A DNA stretch of 64,000 bases from JAJEDW01 sp963555775 (GCA_963555775.3 CAUVWY020000010.1:62001-126000); one strand, 5' to 3'. Positions 25,251-33,674 are shown, numbered from the stretch's first letter. Notes: generated from the sequence alone by a model not told the origin. Translations and numbers: made by a program.

Positions 25251-26398
25251 ATGGCGTCAGGATCGTCGCTCAACTGGATTCGGGCACTCTCACCGCAAGT
25301 CTGGCATTTCGGATCCCGCCGCACCTTGAACTCACGGAAGGTCTGTCCCAAAGCGTCGTACACGAGCAGGCGACCGGCGAGGGGTTCGCCAATGCCGAGC
25401 AAGAGCTTGATCGTTTCGGTGGCTTGTATCAGCCCCACGGTTCCGGGAAGAACGCCGAGCACTCCGGCCTCGGCGCAACTGGGCGCGAGTTCGGGGGGAG
25501 TCGCGACCGGATAGAGGCAGCGGTAACAGGGACTCTGATACGGGATAAAGGTCGACGCCTGACCGTCGAAGCGGAAGATACTGCCGTATGCGACCGGCTT
25601 CTTGAGCAGAACCGCCGCGTCGTTCACCAGATATGCCGTGGCGAAATTGTCCGAACCGCTGACGATAACGTCGTATTCCTTGAAGATTTCTTCGACGTTG
25701 TCCGCCTTGAGGCGCAGGTTGTAGGTCTTCACCTTCACGTCCGGGTTTACCTCGAACAGGGTCCGCCGGCCCGAATCGGTTTTCGGGATGCCGATCGAAG
25801 AGGTCCAGTGAAGGATTTGCCTCTGGAGATTGGATTCGTCCACCACGTCGTCGTCGACCAATCCGATCGTGCCGACACCCGAAGCCGCCAGATAGATGGC
25901 GGCGGGCGATCCGAGGCCCCCGGCGCCAACCAGCAACACCTTGCTCCTGAACAGCTTGAGTTGTCCTTCTTCACCGACTTCCGGAATCAGGAGATGCCGG
26001 TTGTATCGGGCCATCCGGTCCTTCTGTACGGTTTCGGGAACGATCGTCGCGAAGCCGTTGTCCTTCCAATCGCGCATGCCGCCACGCATGGAGCGCACGT
26101 TGGTGTAGCCGAGTTCGAGAAGGCTTTTCGCGGCGAAAGCCGAACGGACTCCGCCCGCGCAATAGACGATCACGGGCTGCTCCTTGTCCTGAAGCAGCTT
26201 CTCGACTTTGACTTCCAGGAAACCGCGGGGAAGGAACAGGGCGCCATCGATATGGCCCTGGTCCCATTCGTCTTTCTCGCGTACGTCCAGCAATGAAAAA
26301 TCGCGGGGGCCTGTCAATTTCTCGTTGACTTCCGGTGCGCTGACCTCGTCGATTTCCTGTTTTACGCTTGAAAGCAGGTCGCTGAAGTTGGGGCTCAT
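25235..26398 (-). CDS. Rhodanese-ThiF fusion (MoeB-like sulfur-carrier adenylyltransferase)
   Basis: 387 residues in the order rhodanese (about 15-120) then ThiF/MoeB (about 130-387). The rhodanese active-site Cys is C80 in VIVYCAGGVRS. The ThiF part has GAGGLGSPAAIYLAASG (158 onward) for ATP, SGSDNF for the catalytic region and four zinc cysteines (C291, C294, C365, C368). It activates the C-terminal glycine of a MoaD/ThiS-type carrier and probably passes sulfur through the rhodanese. MOCS3-type proteins normally carry the rhodanese at the C-terminus, so this order is reversed. A GAGGA ribosome binding site precedes the ATG. It could serve molybdopterin, thiamine or cysteine pathways. Confidence 0.9.
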   Translation of the reverse strand: MSPNFSDLLSSVKQEIDEVSAPEVNEKLTGPRDFSLLDVREKDEWDQGHIDGALFLPRGFLEVKVEKLLQDKEQPVIVYCAGGVRSAFAAKSLLELGYTNVRSMRGGMRDWKDNGFATIVPETVQKDRMARYNRHLLIPEVGEEGQLKLFRSKVLLVGAGGLGSPAAIYLAASGVGTIGLVDDDVVDESNLQRQILHWTSSIGIPKTDSGRRTLFEVNPDVKVKTYNLRLKADNVEEIFKEYDVIVSGSDNFATAYLVNDAAVLLKKPVAYGSIFRFDGQASTFIPYQSPCYRCLYPVATPPELAPSCAEAGVLGVLPGTVGLIQATETIKLLLGIGEPLAGRLLVYDALGQTFREFKVRRDPKCQTCGESARIQLSDDPDAMCLTG

Positions 26399-26594
26399 GC
26401 TGTCCTCGCCGATGATTCGAGTCTAAATTGATCCAAGTCAATCAACTTTGTCATGTATCGCATTTTTTAAAGTACACCACGCGATTCGGATTCACAACCC
26501 TTCGAATCGCCTTCAGATGGCCGTCCTCGACCGATCTGAAACTTGATGGGGTTGCACGCCGAACCAATCGTGGCGCCGCTGCCCGGGGGCGCAG

Positions 26595-27293
26595 TCAACT
26601 CGATTTTTCCCAGTCGTTTCCACGCTCCTGGAGTTCGTCCAGGATTCCCTGCATCCGATCGCGGTACCCGCGTACCGCTTCCTCGTCCGTGTCTGGCGGA
26701 ATCCACAGCGGCTCGGCCATGAATACCTTCGCACGGGTGAACGGCATCGGGATCTGAAAATGATCCCAGCTATTCAACTGGATCCTGCGTTTCATGGAAA
26801 TGTGGAAACAAAAGATGGCCGCTCCAGACTTTCGAGCCAGGATGACGGGGCCCTGCTTCGCGACGTAGCGGGGGCCGCGTGGCCCGTCGATCGTGAACCC
26901 GGCGTCCCTTCCATTGCGAATTTTGCCGACCATTTCCGCGAGGGCTCGCAATCCGCCGCGGGAACTCGAACCCCGCACGGCGCCGTATCCGTAACGTTCG
27001 ATGCAACGCGCGATCATCTCGCCGTCCAGATTCATGCTGGTCATTACCGCGATGCGCCGATGACGCCAGTACCAGATTGAGGGAAAGATCCGACCGTGCC
27101 ATGAGGTGAAGATGGCTCGATTCCCGGACCTGTAAATGGCCTCCAGATACTCCAGCCCCGTCGATTCCCAGCGAATGGTTCTGCCGATCAGGCCGATGGC
27201 CCAATATCCGGCCGTGGCGCCGCACGCGATCTTCAGGTGTTGCCGAAGCGTGATCCTTCCGAGCCGTCCCAGACCTCTTGCCGGCAAGCTCAA
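26595..27293 (-). CDS. DUF374 lysophospholipid acyltransferase-family protein
   Basis: 232 residues. SGNRAIFTSWHGRIFPSIWYW carries the SWHxR motif of DUF374, followed by GSSSRGGLRALAEMV, FTIDGPRGPRYVAKQGPVILA and an acyltransferase-like fold. These LpxL-like proteins probably acylate a lipid A or related precursor at the inner membrane. A TTG start at 27293 overlaps the stop of the cyclophilin gene (TTGA). Upstream ATG codons are absent in this frame, supporting the unusual start. It is the downstream member of a two-gene unit. The 196 bp between it and the MoeB-like gene show nothing identifiable. Confidence 0.85.
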   Translation of the reverse strand: MSLPARGLGRLGRITLRQHLKIACGATAGYWAIGLIGRTIRWESTGLEYLEAIYRSGNRAIFTSWHGRIFPSIWYWRHRRIAVMTSMNLDGEMIARCIERYGYGAVRGSSSRGGLRALAEMVGKIRNGRDAGFTIDGPRGPRYVAKQGPVILARKSGAAIFCFHISMKRRIQLNSWDHFQIPMPFTRAKVFMAEPLWIPPDTDEEAVRGYRDRMQGILDELQERGNDWEKSS

Positions 27294-28393
27294 TTGATCG
27301 GTTCCACTCGCATGGAATAAACATCGACCCGCTCAATGGGCGTTTCGCCTTCGGTTTCGACCGCGGCAATTCCTTCGACTACGTCCATGCCGCGAACGAC
27401 TCTTCCAAAAACCGTGTAAAAGTTGTCCAGCGGCGGTTGGTCATCCAGAACGATGAAAAAGGAGGTCAGGGCGCTGTCCAGTTCTTCGCCGCGGGCCATC
27501 GAGACAATCCCGGCAACGTGCCTGATGTCGCTGAGTTCGGCCGCGATCGGGACCACCCATTCGGCTGCTTCGGACGAATAGAGTTCCGCTCGCGTGTTCA
27601 GGTCGCCTCCCTGGATCACGAAGCCCGGCGCCACTCGATGGAAGGCGGTCTGGTCATAAACTCCCAGCGCGGTCAGACGCAGGAAATGCCGGACCGTGCT
27701 CGGCGCGGCATCGGGAAAAAATTCGATCGCGATCTCTCCGAAAGCGGTGTCCATGATCACGCGAAAATTGCCGAGTTCCTCGTCGGTTTCGGTTGTGAAA
27801 GGCGTGACCGGGGGCGGGGGAATGGGCTGCAGGGTGATTCCGAGAATCTCTACGCGTTCGAGCGCGATCTGGCTGTCGTCCACGGGCGTCGACGAAATCC
27901 GATCGACCACTTCGATCCCTTCCACGACGTGAGCAAACGCGGTGAACTGCCCAGTGAATTGAGGCTGGTCCCCGATACAAACGAAGAACTGCGATCCGGC
28001 GCTTGCCGGGTCACCCGGCAGAAGCGTGGCCACAACGGTACCCGCGGTGAAGTCGATGTCTGAAAATTCTGGTTCCAGTCCCATGTTGAAGCCGCCGGTG
28101 CCGTACTCCGAGCGCCGTTCGGGTTCCTTCGAATAGGGGTCGCCACTCTGAATGATGCCGTGTTCGAACATGCTGTGGAACGTGGTGCCGTTGTAGAAGC
28201 CTTCCTGAACCAGTTGCATGAAGTGGTCGATGTGGTTCGGGGCTTGATCGACGTAGAACTCGAGAACGAAATTACCGGCAGTTGTTTCGACCACTGCCTG
28301 GGTTTCTCGAGGGTCCAGCGGCGGATCCTGCAACGGCTGCGTTTCGGGCGTGGCCGTTTGAATCAACATGAGTGTAATGAAGAGTTGGATCAT
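27290..28393 (-). CDS. Exported protein with two cyclophilin domains
   Basis: 367 residues. A short hydrophobic leader (MIQLFITLMLIQTA) suggests export. Domain 1 (about 32-190: VETTAGNFVLEFYVDQAPN, YNGTTFHSMFEHGIIQSGDP) and domain 2 (about 210-365: MDTAFGEIAIEFFPDAAPSTV, YDQTAFHRVAPGFVIQGGD) are both peptidyl-prolyl isomerase folds. Domain 2 keeps FHR and QGGD, while domain 1 has FHS and QSGD, so only domain 2 clearly retains the catalytic Arg. It is probably a periplasmic foldase. The two domains differ enough to represent an old duplication. Confidence 0.9.
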   Translation of the reverse strand: MIQLFITLMLIQTATPETQPLQDPPLDPRETQAVVETTAGNFVLEFYVDQAPNHIDHFMQLVQEGFYNGTTFHSMFEHGIIQSGDPYSKEPERRSEYGTGGFNMGLEPEFSDIDFTAGTVVATLLPGDPASAGSQFFVCIGDQPQFTGQFTAFAHVVEGIEVVDRISSTPVDDSQIALERVEILGITLQPIPPPPVTPFTTETDEELGNFRVIMDTAFGEIAIEFFPDAAPSTVRHFLRLTALGVYDQTAFHRVAPGFVIQGGDLNTRAELYSSEAAEWVVPIAAELSDIRHVAGIVSMARGEELDSALTSFFIVLDDQPPLDNFYTVFGRVVRGMDVVEGIAAVETEGETPIERVDVYSMRVEPIN

Positions 28394-28489
28394 GGGTTCA
28401 CCTGCCGAAATTCAAGTAAAAGATGGATGTTGTCACGATAGTTTCGATCCCCTGTGAAGCCGGTCGTCCCGAACCGTTCGTGTATTTCA

Positions 28490-29656
28490 TCACGATAGAT
28501 CGGATGCTCTGTGGAGCGAGTGGTCGCCGAACCGTTTGTGGATTTCGTCCAGTGCGTGAGACAGCTTGTCTTTGTTCTCCGGTTCTGAAGCGAAGAGATC
28601 GAGTTGAGGCGCCTGCTCGTCATGCCTCACGAGATTCGCCGTGCCGACACCGATCAGCCGGATCCGTTGTTCGAGCCGGAACCCGCCGAACAGGTTCCGC
28701 GCATGGCGGAAAATCTCGTCTCCGTCGTCGGTGGGTTCCGAGAGGGACACCTGTCGATTGTATGTCCTGAAGTCTGCGTAACGCAGCTTGAGCGTCACGG
28801 TTCTCGTGCGATAGCGTTTTGTTCTAAGCCGGGCGCCAACCCGATCGGACAGTCGGCGCAAGGTGCTTCTGAGTTCTTCCTGGTCGCGGGTATCTTCGGC
28901 AAACGTGGTCTCGCTGCTGACGGACTTTGGCGCCCAATCGGATACGACGGGCCGGTCATCTTTTCCATGGGCGAGATTCCACAGATGCAAACCTGTTGAA
29001 CCCAGTGCGTGTTCCAGAGCGGCTGGGGGAATGGCCGCCAGTTCGGCGACGGTTTCGGCACCGAGTTTGCGAATGCGTGCCGCCGTCTTGGGGCCGACGC
29101 CCCAGAGTTTCGAGATGGGCAGCGGGCCGAGAAAACCTTCGACATCGTCGAACGGTACGATAACCATCCCATCGGGTTTTTCCAGATCCGAGGCGATTTT
29201 GGCCAGAAACTTGTTGGGAGCAAGGCCGACCGACGCCGTCAGGTCCGTTTCGTTCTTTATCTGGATCTTGATGTTCTGCGCGATCTTCTCGGGGGGACCC
29301 ATCAGTGCGATCGAACCGGTAATGTCCAGAAATGCTTCATCGATGCTCAACGGTTCAATCAGGTCGGTGTAGTGGCGAAAAACGGCCATGATCTGTCCCG
29401 AGACTTCTTGGTATCGTTCAAGACGCGGACGGACGTAACGGCCTTGGGGGCACCGGCGCCAAGCATGACTGATGGGAAGTGCCGAGTGTATGCCAAATTC
29501 ACGGGCTTCGTAGGAACACGCGGCAACGACGCCCCGGCCGGCGCCTTCCTTTGGGTCCGCTCCGACAATGACGGGCTGCCCCTTCAGTTCCGGACGATCG
29601 CGTTGCTCCACCGATGCGTAGAACGCATCCATGTCGACATGGAGGATCGTTCGCAT
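28490..29656 (-). CDS. dinB: DNA polymerase IV (Y-family)
   Basis: 388 residues from the ATG at 29656. The palm motifs are HVDMDAFYASVEQ and SIDEAFLDIT; CSYEAREFGI and APNKFLAKIASD are typical DinB segments. The C-terminal little-finger domain ends with a beta-clamp-like QLDLF. It performs error-prone bypass synthesis. The open frame upstream of 29656 is translation of the intergenic repeats and is not part of the protein. No LexA-type box is obvious in the repeat-rich upstream DNA. Confidence 0.93.
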   Translation of the reverse strand: MRTILHVDMDAFYASVEQRDRPELKGQPVIVGADPKEGAGRGVVAACSYEAREFGIHSALPISHAWRRCPQGRYVRPRLERYQEVSGQIMAVFRHYTDLIEPLSIDEAFLDITGSIALMGPPEKIAQNIKIQIKNETDLTASVGLAPNKFLAKIASDLEKPDGMVIVPFDDVEGFLGPLPISKLWGVGPKTAARIRKLGAETVAELAAIPPAALEHALGSTGLHLWNLAHGKDDRPVVSDWAPKSVSSETTFAEDTRDQEELRSTLRRLSDRVGARLRTKRYRTRTVTLKLRYADFRTYNRQVSLSEPTDDGDEIFRHARNLFGGFRLEQRIRLIGVGTANLVRHDEQAPQLDLFASEPENKDKLSHALDEIHKRFGDHSLHRASDLS

Positions 29657-29694
29657 GGGAGAATTGTAATTGAAATTGAAGAAACCGGCAGCCC

Positions 29695-30712
29695 AAGGCG
29701 CGAGGAACGGCCCGTTCCTCGCGCCGGGCGCGTAGCGGCGTGTTCTCCGGCGCTTTCCTGGCGCCGGGCGCGTAGCGGCGTGTTCCTCACGCCGGATCAA
29801 GCGCGGCGCGTCTGAAGTTTTCTGATTGAACTGGAAGTAAGCGCGGGGCCTGAAGTTTTCTGACGGAACTGAAAGTAAGCGCGGACGATGGGTGGGCGGC
29901 GTGGGGGAAGAAGAGCGGGCAAGATGCCCGCGTTCAACGGCGCGTTCCTCGCGCCGGGCGCGTAGCGGCGCGTTCCTCGCGCCGGATTAAGCGCGGGACC
30001 TGAAGGTTTCTGGTTGAACTGGAAGTAAGCGTGGACGATGGGTGGGCGGCGTGGGGGAAGAAGAGCGGGCGTGGCGCATATCCATGCGCCAGAGAAGAGA
30101 TGCCCCGCGTTCAACGGCGCGTATCCACGCGCCGGGCGCGTAGCGGCGCGTTCCTCGCGCCGGATTAAGCGCGGGACCTGAAGGTTTCTGATTGAACTGG
30201 AAGTAGGCGCTGACGATGGGTGGGCGGCGTGGGGGAAGAAGAGCGGGCAGGATGCCCGCGTTCCCAGGGGGCGGGCCTGAAGGTTTCTGATTGAACTGGA
30301 AGTAAGCGCTGACGATGGATGTGACCGGCGTGGGTCGCACCCGGAGGGAGATGCGTGCCCTTCCGCCTCCTGAATGCCCAGGCATGTTCCAGCGTCGCGG
30401 GCAGGCGTCTTTTTCTTGCGCGCAGCAGCGCGCCCTGGCGCTTGATCCGGCGTGAGGAACACGCCGCTACGCGCTTTTTTTCGGTGCGAGGAACGCACCT
30501 GAGAACGCGGGCATCCTGCCCGCACCCGGGATGCCCACATCCGGAATATTGAGCCTTTAGGGAGCTTGGCCTGGAAGTTCATGCAATCTCTTTGCGGGCA
30601 GGATGCCCGCGTTCAACGGCGCGTATCCACGCGCCGGGCGCGTAGCGGCGCGTTCCTCGCGCCGGATCAAGCGCGCTAAGACGGGAAGGCTTCTGATTGA
30701 AGTGGAACAAGG
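29695..30712. repeat. Composite hairpin-repeat array between dinB and the Rrf2 gene
   Basis: About 1 kb of interleaved elements: (a) CTGAAGGTTTCTGATTGAAC-type units beginning near 29812, 29850, 30000, 30178 and 30277, with a degenerate one near 30687; (b) GGGCGCGTAGCGGCGCGTTC blocks followed by CTCGCGCCGGATTAAGCGC; (c) GCGGGCAGGATGCCCGC hairpins; (d) GGCGCGTATCCACGCGCC hairpins. Part of the array is inverted (about 30430-30540). Long open frames cross it on the minus strand, but repeat spacings of 150, 178 and 99 bp break frame, so it is not coding. It resembles a REP/BIME-type intergenic repeat family. Confidence 0.85.
29768..29804. repeat. 37-bp perfect inverted repeat arm (partner at 30438-30474)
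   Basis: The sequence beginning GCGCGTAGCGGCGTG at 29768 recurs exactly, as its reverse complement, at 30438-30474, where it is followed by a run of T. It shows that units of the array lie in both orientations. Confidence 0.85.
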
Positions 30713-30748
30713 CGAAGACGATCGGTGGAAACAGCAGGAAGATGCGGG

Positions 30749-31174
30749 TCAGATGTGGTACATGACCTGGCGGTTGAAAACGCGGGCTTTCTGAACGAGA
30801 CTGGCGAAGCTGACGTCGTTCAAAACCGATCCGATCGCCTGGTCGACGTTGTTCCAAATCGCCTTGAATTGGTGGGCGTTCTCGCCCTCGCCGTTGGAAG
30901 ACAGTTGAACGAAGGGGCCGCTGATGCTCTGGATCACGTCTCCGACGGTGATTTCCTCAGGTGGCCGCGCCAGAACGTACCCGCCGTCCGTGCCCCGCTT
31001 GCTGCGGACGATGTCCACGCGCTTCAGAATCTGCATGATCTGAAAGAGGAACTTGACGGGGATGTTTTGCCGTTCGGCGATGTCCTGGACTCGAATGGGA
31101 AGGTCGGGATCGTAGTTGAGCGAAAGCTCCAGAACGGCCTGACACGCATATTCGTCCTTGGCGGATATCTTCAT
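30749..31174 (-). CDS. Rrf2-family transcriptional regulator
   Basis: 141 residues. A winged helix-turn-helix begins MKISAKDEYACQAVLELS, with the recognition region PVKFLFQIMQILKRVDIVRSKRGTDGGYVLARPPEEITVGDVI. The three cysteines that hold the Fe-S cluster in IscR/NsrR-type members are absent from the linker (LSSNGEGENAHQFKAIWNNV), so it resembles cluster-free members such as CymR. Its target is unknown. The region directly upstream contains a series of palindromes (31177-31352), which could be its own operators. No sulfur or Fe-S genes adjoin it. Confidence 0.9.
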   Translation of the reverse strand: MKISAKDEYACQAVLELSLNYDPDLPIRVQDIAERQNIPVKFLFQIMQILKRVDIVRSKRGTDGGYVLARPPEEITVGDVIQSISGPFVQLSSNGEGENAHQFKAIWNNVDQAIGSVLNDVSFASLVQKARVFNRQVMYHI

Positions 31175-31176
31175 TC

Positions 31177-31352
31177 GAATTCACTATATCAAAAGTGAAT
31201 TCGGCCGCGCCGAATTCACGCTCTTCCACCAAAAGTGATTTCCGCAAAGCGGAAATCACGCTCTTCCATCAAAAGTGATTTCGGTGAAGACGAAATCACG
31301 TTCTTCCATCAAGTGAATTCGGCACCGACGAATTCACTCTTGCCGAGTGAAT
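31177..31352. repeat. Regular array of 25-bp palindromes with compensated changes
   Basis: Four 25-bp palindromes (11-bp arms, 3-bp centre) start at 31195, 31235, 31275 and 31313. Spacers of 15, 15 and 13 bp are nearly identical (GCTCTTCCACCAAAA). Arms read GTGAATTCGGC (units 1 and 4) or GTGATTTC-type (units 2 and 3), and the second arm changes with the first, so pairing is kept at arm positions 5 and 9. Unit 3 has one mismatch and a possible wobble; unit 4 has one mismatch. Additional stems, GAATTCAC/GTGAATTC (31177-31202) and ATTCACTC/GAGTGAAT (31332-31352), close the array. It lies between the alkyltransferase-like stop and the rrf2 start. Confidence 0.85.
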
Positions 31353-31357
31353 AGGCG

Positions 31358-31684
31358 TCAGCCCTCCGGTCTCCAGCGGTACCGGCCCAACGGGATGCGG
31401 TCGCCGCCGGAAAACTTCACACCCTCGCGCTCGAGCAGAATCCGCTGTATGCTTTCGCACCCGGGTTCCGAACGCGCACTGATTTCACCGCGTGCGTTCA
31501 CCACTCTGTGCCAGGGCAGGGAAGTCCCCTCGCCAAGCGCGCTGAGAGCGTAGCCCGCCTGCCGGGCGCCGTGCGGGATGCCCGCAAGTTCTGCAATCTG
31601 GCCGTAGGTGGCCACCCGGCCCCGGGGTATCTGGGCGACGACCGTATAGATGCGTTCGTATGAACTCGGTCGGGGCATTCGCAT
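31358..31684 (-). CDS. Alkyltransferase-like protein (ATL, MGMT fold)
   Basis: 108 residues. The core IPRGRVATYGQIAELAGIP, then ARQAGYAL and LPWHRVVNARGEIS is the DNA-binding domain of O6-methylguanine-DNA methyltransferase. The acceptor cysteine of PCHRV is replaced by tryptophan (PWHRV), which defines the ATL group. ATL proteins bind alkylated guanine and recruit nucleotide excision repair rather than removing the alkyl group. It precedes the palindrome array and Rrf2 gene on the same strand. Confidence 0.93.
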   Translation of the reverse strand: MRMPRPSSYERIYTVVAQIPRGRVATYGQIAELAGIPHGARQAGYALSALGEGTSLPWHRVVNARGEISARSEPGCESIQRILLEREGVKFSGGDRIPLGRYRWRPEG

Positions 31685-31842
31685 CAGTCTTCAGGCCTTC
31701 CGCAATTCCCGAAAATTGACACGAAATATTCCAAAGCCGCTACGCAATCGTCTTGAAGACGCGATCCTCACCGGCTCTCACCCCGAGAATCGGCATCGAA
31801 AAAAGATGCCTTGCTTGATTTTTTTACTATCATGGTCTGGTA

Positions 31843-32091
31843 ATGCAGCGATGCGCCCATCTGTACGAGTCGGGTATCCAGTGCAATGAAGAGGTGTTGC
31901 CGGACGGCAACTTCTGCGAGGACCATGAGGTGATCCGCGATTTCTTCGAACCTCTGACCGACCATCCTTTTCGCAAGTTGATTATGAGGGTGGCTGCGCT
32001 GATTCTGCTGATCACCTTCCTGATACCTTTTTACTACACTTTGAAGAGCATGTACCTGAATCGGACGGTCACGGCCCAGGAGGCGCAGTGA
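31843..32091 (+). CDS. Small membrane protein with N-terminal Cys/His motif
   Basis: 82 residues. The N-terminal third has a possible metal site (C4, C14, C26 and H29: CAHLYESGIQC, NFCEDH). One membrane segment follows (VAALILLITFLIPFYYTL), then a short tail. The stop overlaps the GTG start of the DUF4159 gene (GTGA), so the pair is translationally coupled and probably acts together. I do not recognise the family. The 158-bp upstream gap has a TTGACA at 31716 but no good -10. Confidence 0.72.
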   Translation: MQRCAHLYESGIQCNEEVLPDGNFCEDHEVIRDFFEPLTDHPFRKLIMRVAALILLITFLIPFYYTLKSMYLNRTVTAQEAQ

Positions 32092-32915
32092 GCCGACGCC
32101 GGACTCTCTGGCTGGTCCTGGCGGTTGCCGGCGGCTTGCTGACAGTCAGCGCGTTCGCACAGATCGAGATCCGGTTGGGTTCTGCTGACGTATTTCCGAT
32201 TACGGGTCGGATGACCGGTCACTACAACGACATACTCCACATCGATCAGAACACTTCGCCGACCGATCGTTTCGTGTTCGCCAGGTTGCTCTATAAAGGT
32301 CAGATTCCGGGGTATATCAAGAACTGGTATACAGACTGGCCGGAGGGAGACCGGCACTTGATCATGGGGTTGGATCGCCTCTCGAACGTACGGCTCGAAG
32401 AACATGCGCGGGTGGTGCCGGTAAACGATCCCGCGCTGTTCGAATATCCGTTCATCTACACCAGTGAGCCGGGGCAGATGGTGTTGACGGATACCGACGC
32501 GCTGATGATGCGGGAGTACCTGAACCGCGGGGGCTTCTGGGTTCTTGACGATTTCTGGGGCAGTTTCGAATGGGAGCGTTTCCTCGGGGAAGTCGAGAAG
32601 GTGATACCGGGCGCGGAAATCCGCGATATCCCCATGGATCATGAGATCTTCCACGCGTTTTACGACATTGAGGAAATAGTCCAGGTCCCGAGTCTCAACT
32701 ATGTCTATACCGGAGTGGTTATCGAGCAGGATGGGTTCGAAGCGTATTGCAAGGGAATCTGGGACGATAAGGGACGCCTCATCGTTGTGATCAACCATAA
32801 TACGGACCTCGGCGACGCCTATGAGCATGCCGACGATCCGCGGTACCCTCACGATTTTTCGGGCTTCGCCTATCGCCTCGCCACGAACTTCATTGTCTAC
32901 GCGCTGACCCATTGA
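32088..32915 (+). CDS. Exported DUF4159-domain protein
   Basis: 275 residues. An N-terminal Sec signal (LWLVLAVAGGLLTVSAFA) is followed by FVFARLLYKG, YPFIYTSEPGQMVLTD and MMREYLNRGGFWVLDDFWGSFEWERF, then VVINHNTDLGDAYE. This is the DUF4159 pattern, a flavodoxin-like or glutamine amidotransferase-like extracytoplasmic domain often found beside gene sets for BatA/MoxR-type systems; none is visible here. Its GTG start overlaps the small Cys/His membrane-protein gene. The function is unknown. Confidence 0.85.
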   Translation: MSRRRTLWLVLAVAGGLLTVSAFAQIEIRLGSADVFPITGRMTGHYNDILHIDQNTSPTDRFVFARLLYKGQIPGYIKNWYTDWPEGDRHLIMGLDRLSNVRLEEHARVVPVNDPALFEYPFIYTSEPGQMVLTDTDALMMREYLNRGGFWVLDDFWGSFEWERFLGEVEKVIPGAEIRDIPMDHEIFHAFYDIEEIVQVPSLNYVYTGVVIEQDGFEAYCKGIWDDKGRLIVVINHNTDLGDAYEHADDPRYPHDFSGFAYRLATNFIVYALTH

Positions 32916-32965
32916 ATGCATGTGCGGACCCTTTGAATGCGCGTGCTGAACCATTGAGTACCTCA
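32903..32965 (+). repeat. Three 21-bp tandem repeats over the DUF4159 stop
   Basis: Units beginning GCTGACCCATTGA (32903), GCGGACCCTTTGA (32924) and GCTGAACCATTGA (32945) are head-to-tail with period 21. Each keeps an in-frame TGA. The array ends 3 bp before the next gene start. Confidence 0.7.
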
Positions 32966-32967
32966 CC

Positions 32968-33570
32968 TTGATACCGGCGATTGTTCTTTCGGCGGGAAAA
33001 TCCGAGCGGATGGGAAGCCCGAAGGCTTTGCTCTCACGCGACGGAACGACGTTTCTGGATTCCGTCCTGTCTTCGGTGCGGGCGTCAACGCTCGATGGCG
33101 TCATCGTGGTCCTGGGACACCATCGCAAAGAGATCCTCCGGGCGATTGATCTGGAGCGTTGGGGATTCGATTTGGGGCGTTGGGTGTTCAACGAAGATTA
33201 TGAACAGGGTATGACGACATCGTTCCAGGCGGGTATACGTCAGGTTCCGGATGAAGCCCTGGGCGCGATGCTGTTCCTGGTCGATCACCCCGCTCCCGAT
33301 GCTAGGACTATCGACGCATTGGTGGCTGAATTTCGTCCGGGCCATATCGTTGTGCCGCTTTTTGAGAATCGTCGCGGGCATCCGGTGCTTTTCTCGCGCG
33401 AGGTGCTCGACGAAATTGCGATACTGCCTCCGGATCGTGGGGCAAACAGCGTCGTACGGGCGCAACCGGACCGCGTCATTCAGGTTTCAGTGAGCGATCC
33501 GGCGGTATTGACCGACATCGATACACCGGAGGACTTCAACCGCTGGATCGAGAATCGAGAGGCCCGGTAG
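32968..33570 (+). CDS. MobA/MocA-like nucleotidyltransferase
   Basis: 200 residues from a TTG at 32968, which begins directly at the conserved strand IPAIVLSAGKSERMGSPKALL (the GT-A nucleotide-binding loop). GVIVVLGHH, NEDYEQGMTTSFQAGI and LVDHPAPD (the metal-binding aspartate) are characteristic. The C-terminus DIDTPEDFNRWI closes the fold. MocA converts molybdopterin to its cytosine dinucleotide for xanthine-dehydrogenase-type enzymes; a related sugar-nucleotide role cannot be excluded. moaA is 4 kb away. Confidence 0.86.
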   Translation: MIPAIVLSAGKSERMGSPKALLSRDGTTFLDSVLSSVRASTLDGVIVVLGHHRKEILRAIDLERWGFDLGRWVFNEDYEQGMTTSFQAGIRQVPDEALGAMLFLVDHPAPDARTIDALVAEFRPGHIVVPLFENRRGHPVLFSREVLDEIAILPPDRGANSVVRAQPDRVIQVSVSDPAVLTDIDTPEDFNRWIENREAR

Positions 33571-33674
33571 GGCCCTCGTTTTGCCGGCGCCTGGAGTTAA
33601 GTTATCATCGAAGTTTACGACAGCGATCCGCCCATGAACTGGGGGGACGCGGTTCGTGGAGGCAGGGAGGTACG

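Noticed and set aside
29797..30582. 261-residue open frame on the minus strand with repeated AYFQFNQKPSG segments
   Set aside because: It is translation of the intergenic hairpin repeats; unit spacing breaks frame and part of the array is inverted.
31177..31352. CRISPR array
   Set aside because: The spacers are near-identical and the palindromes vary, the opposite of CRISPR; no cas genes are present.
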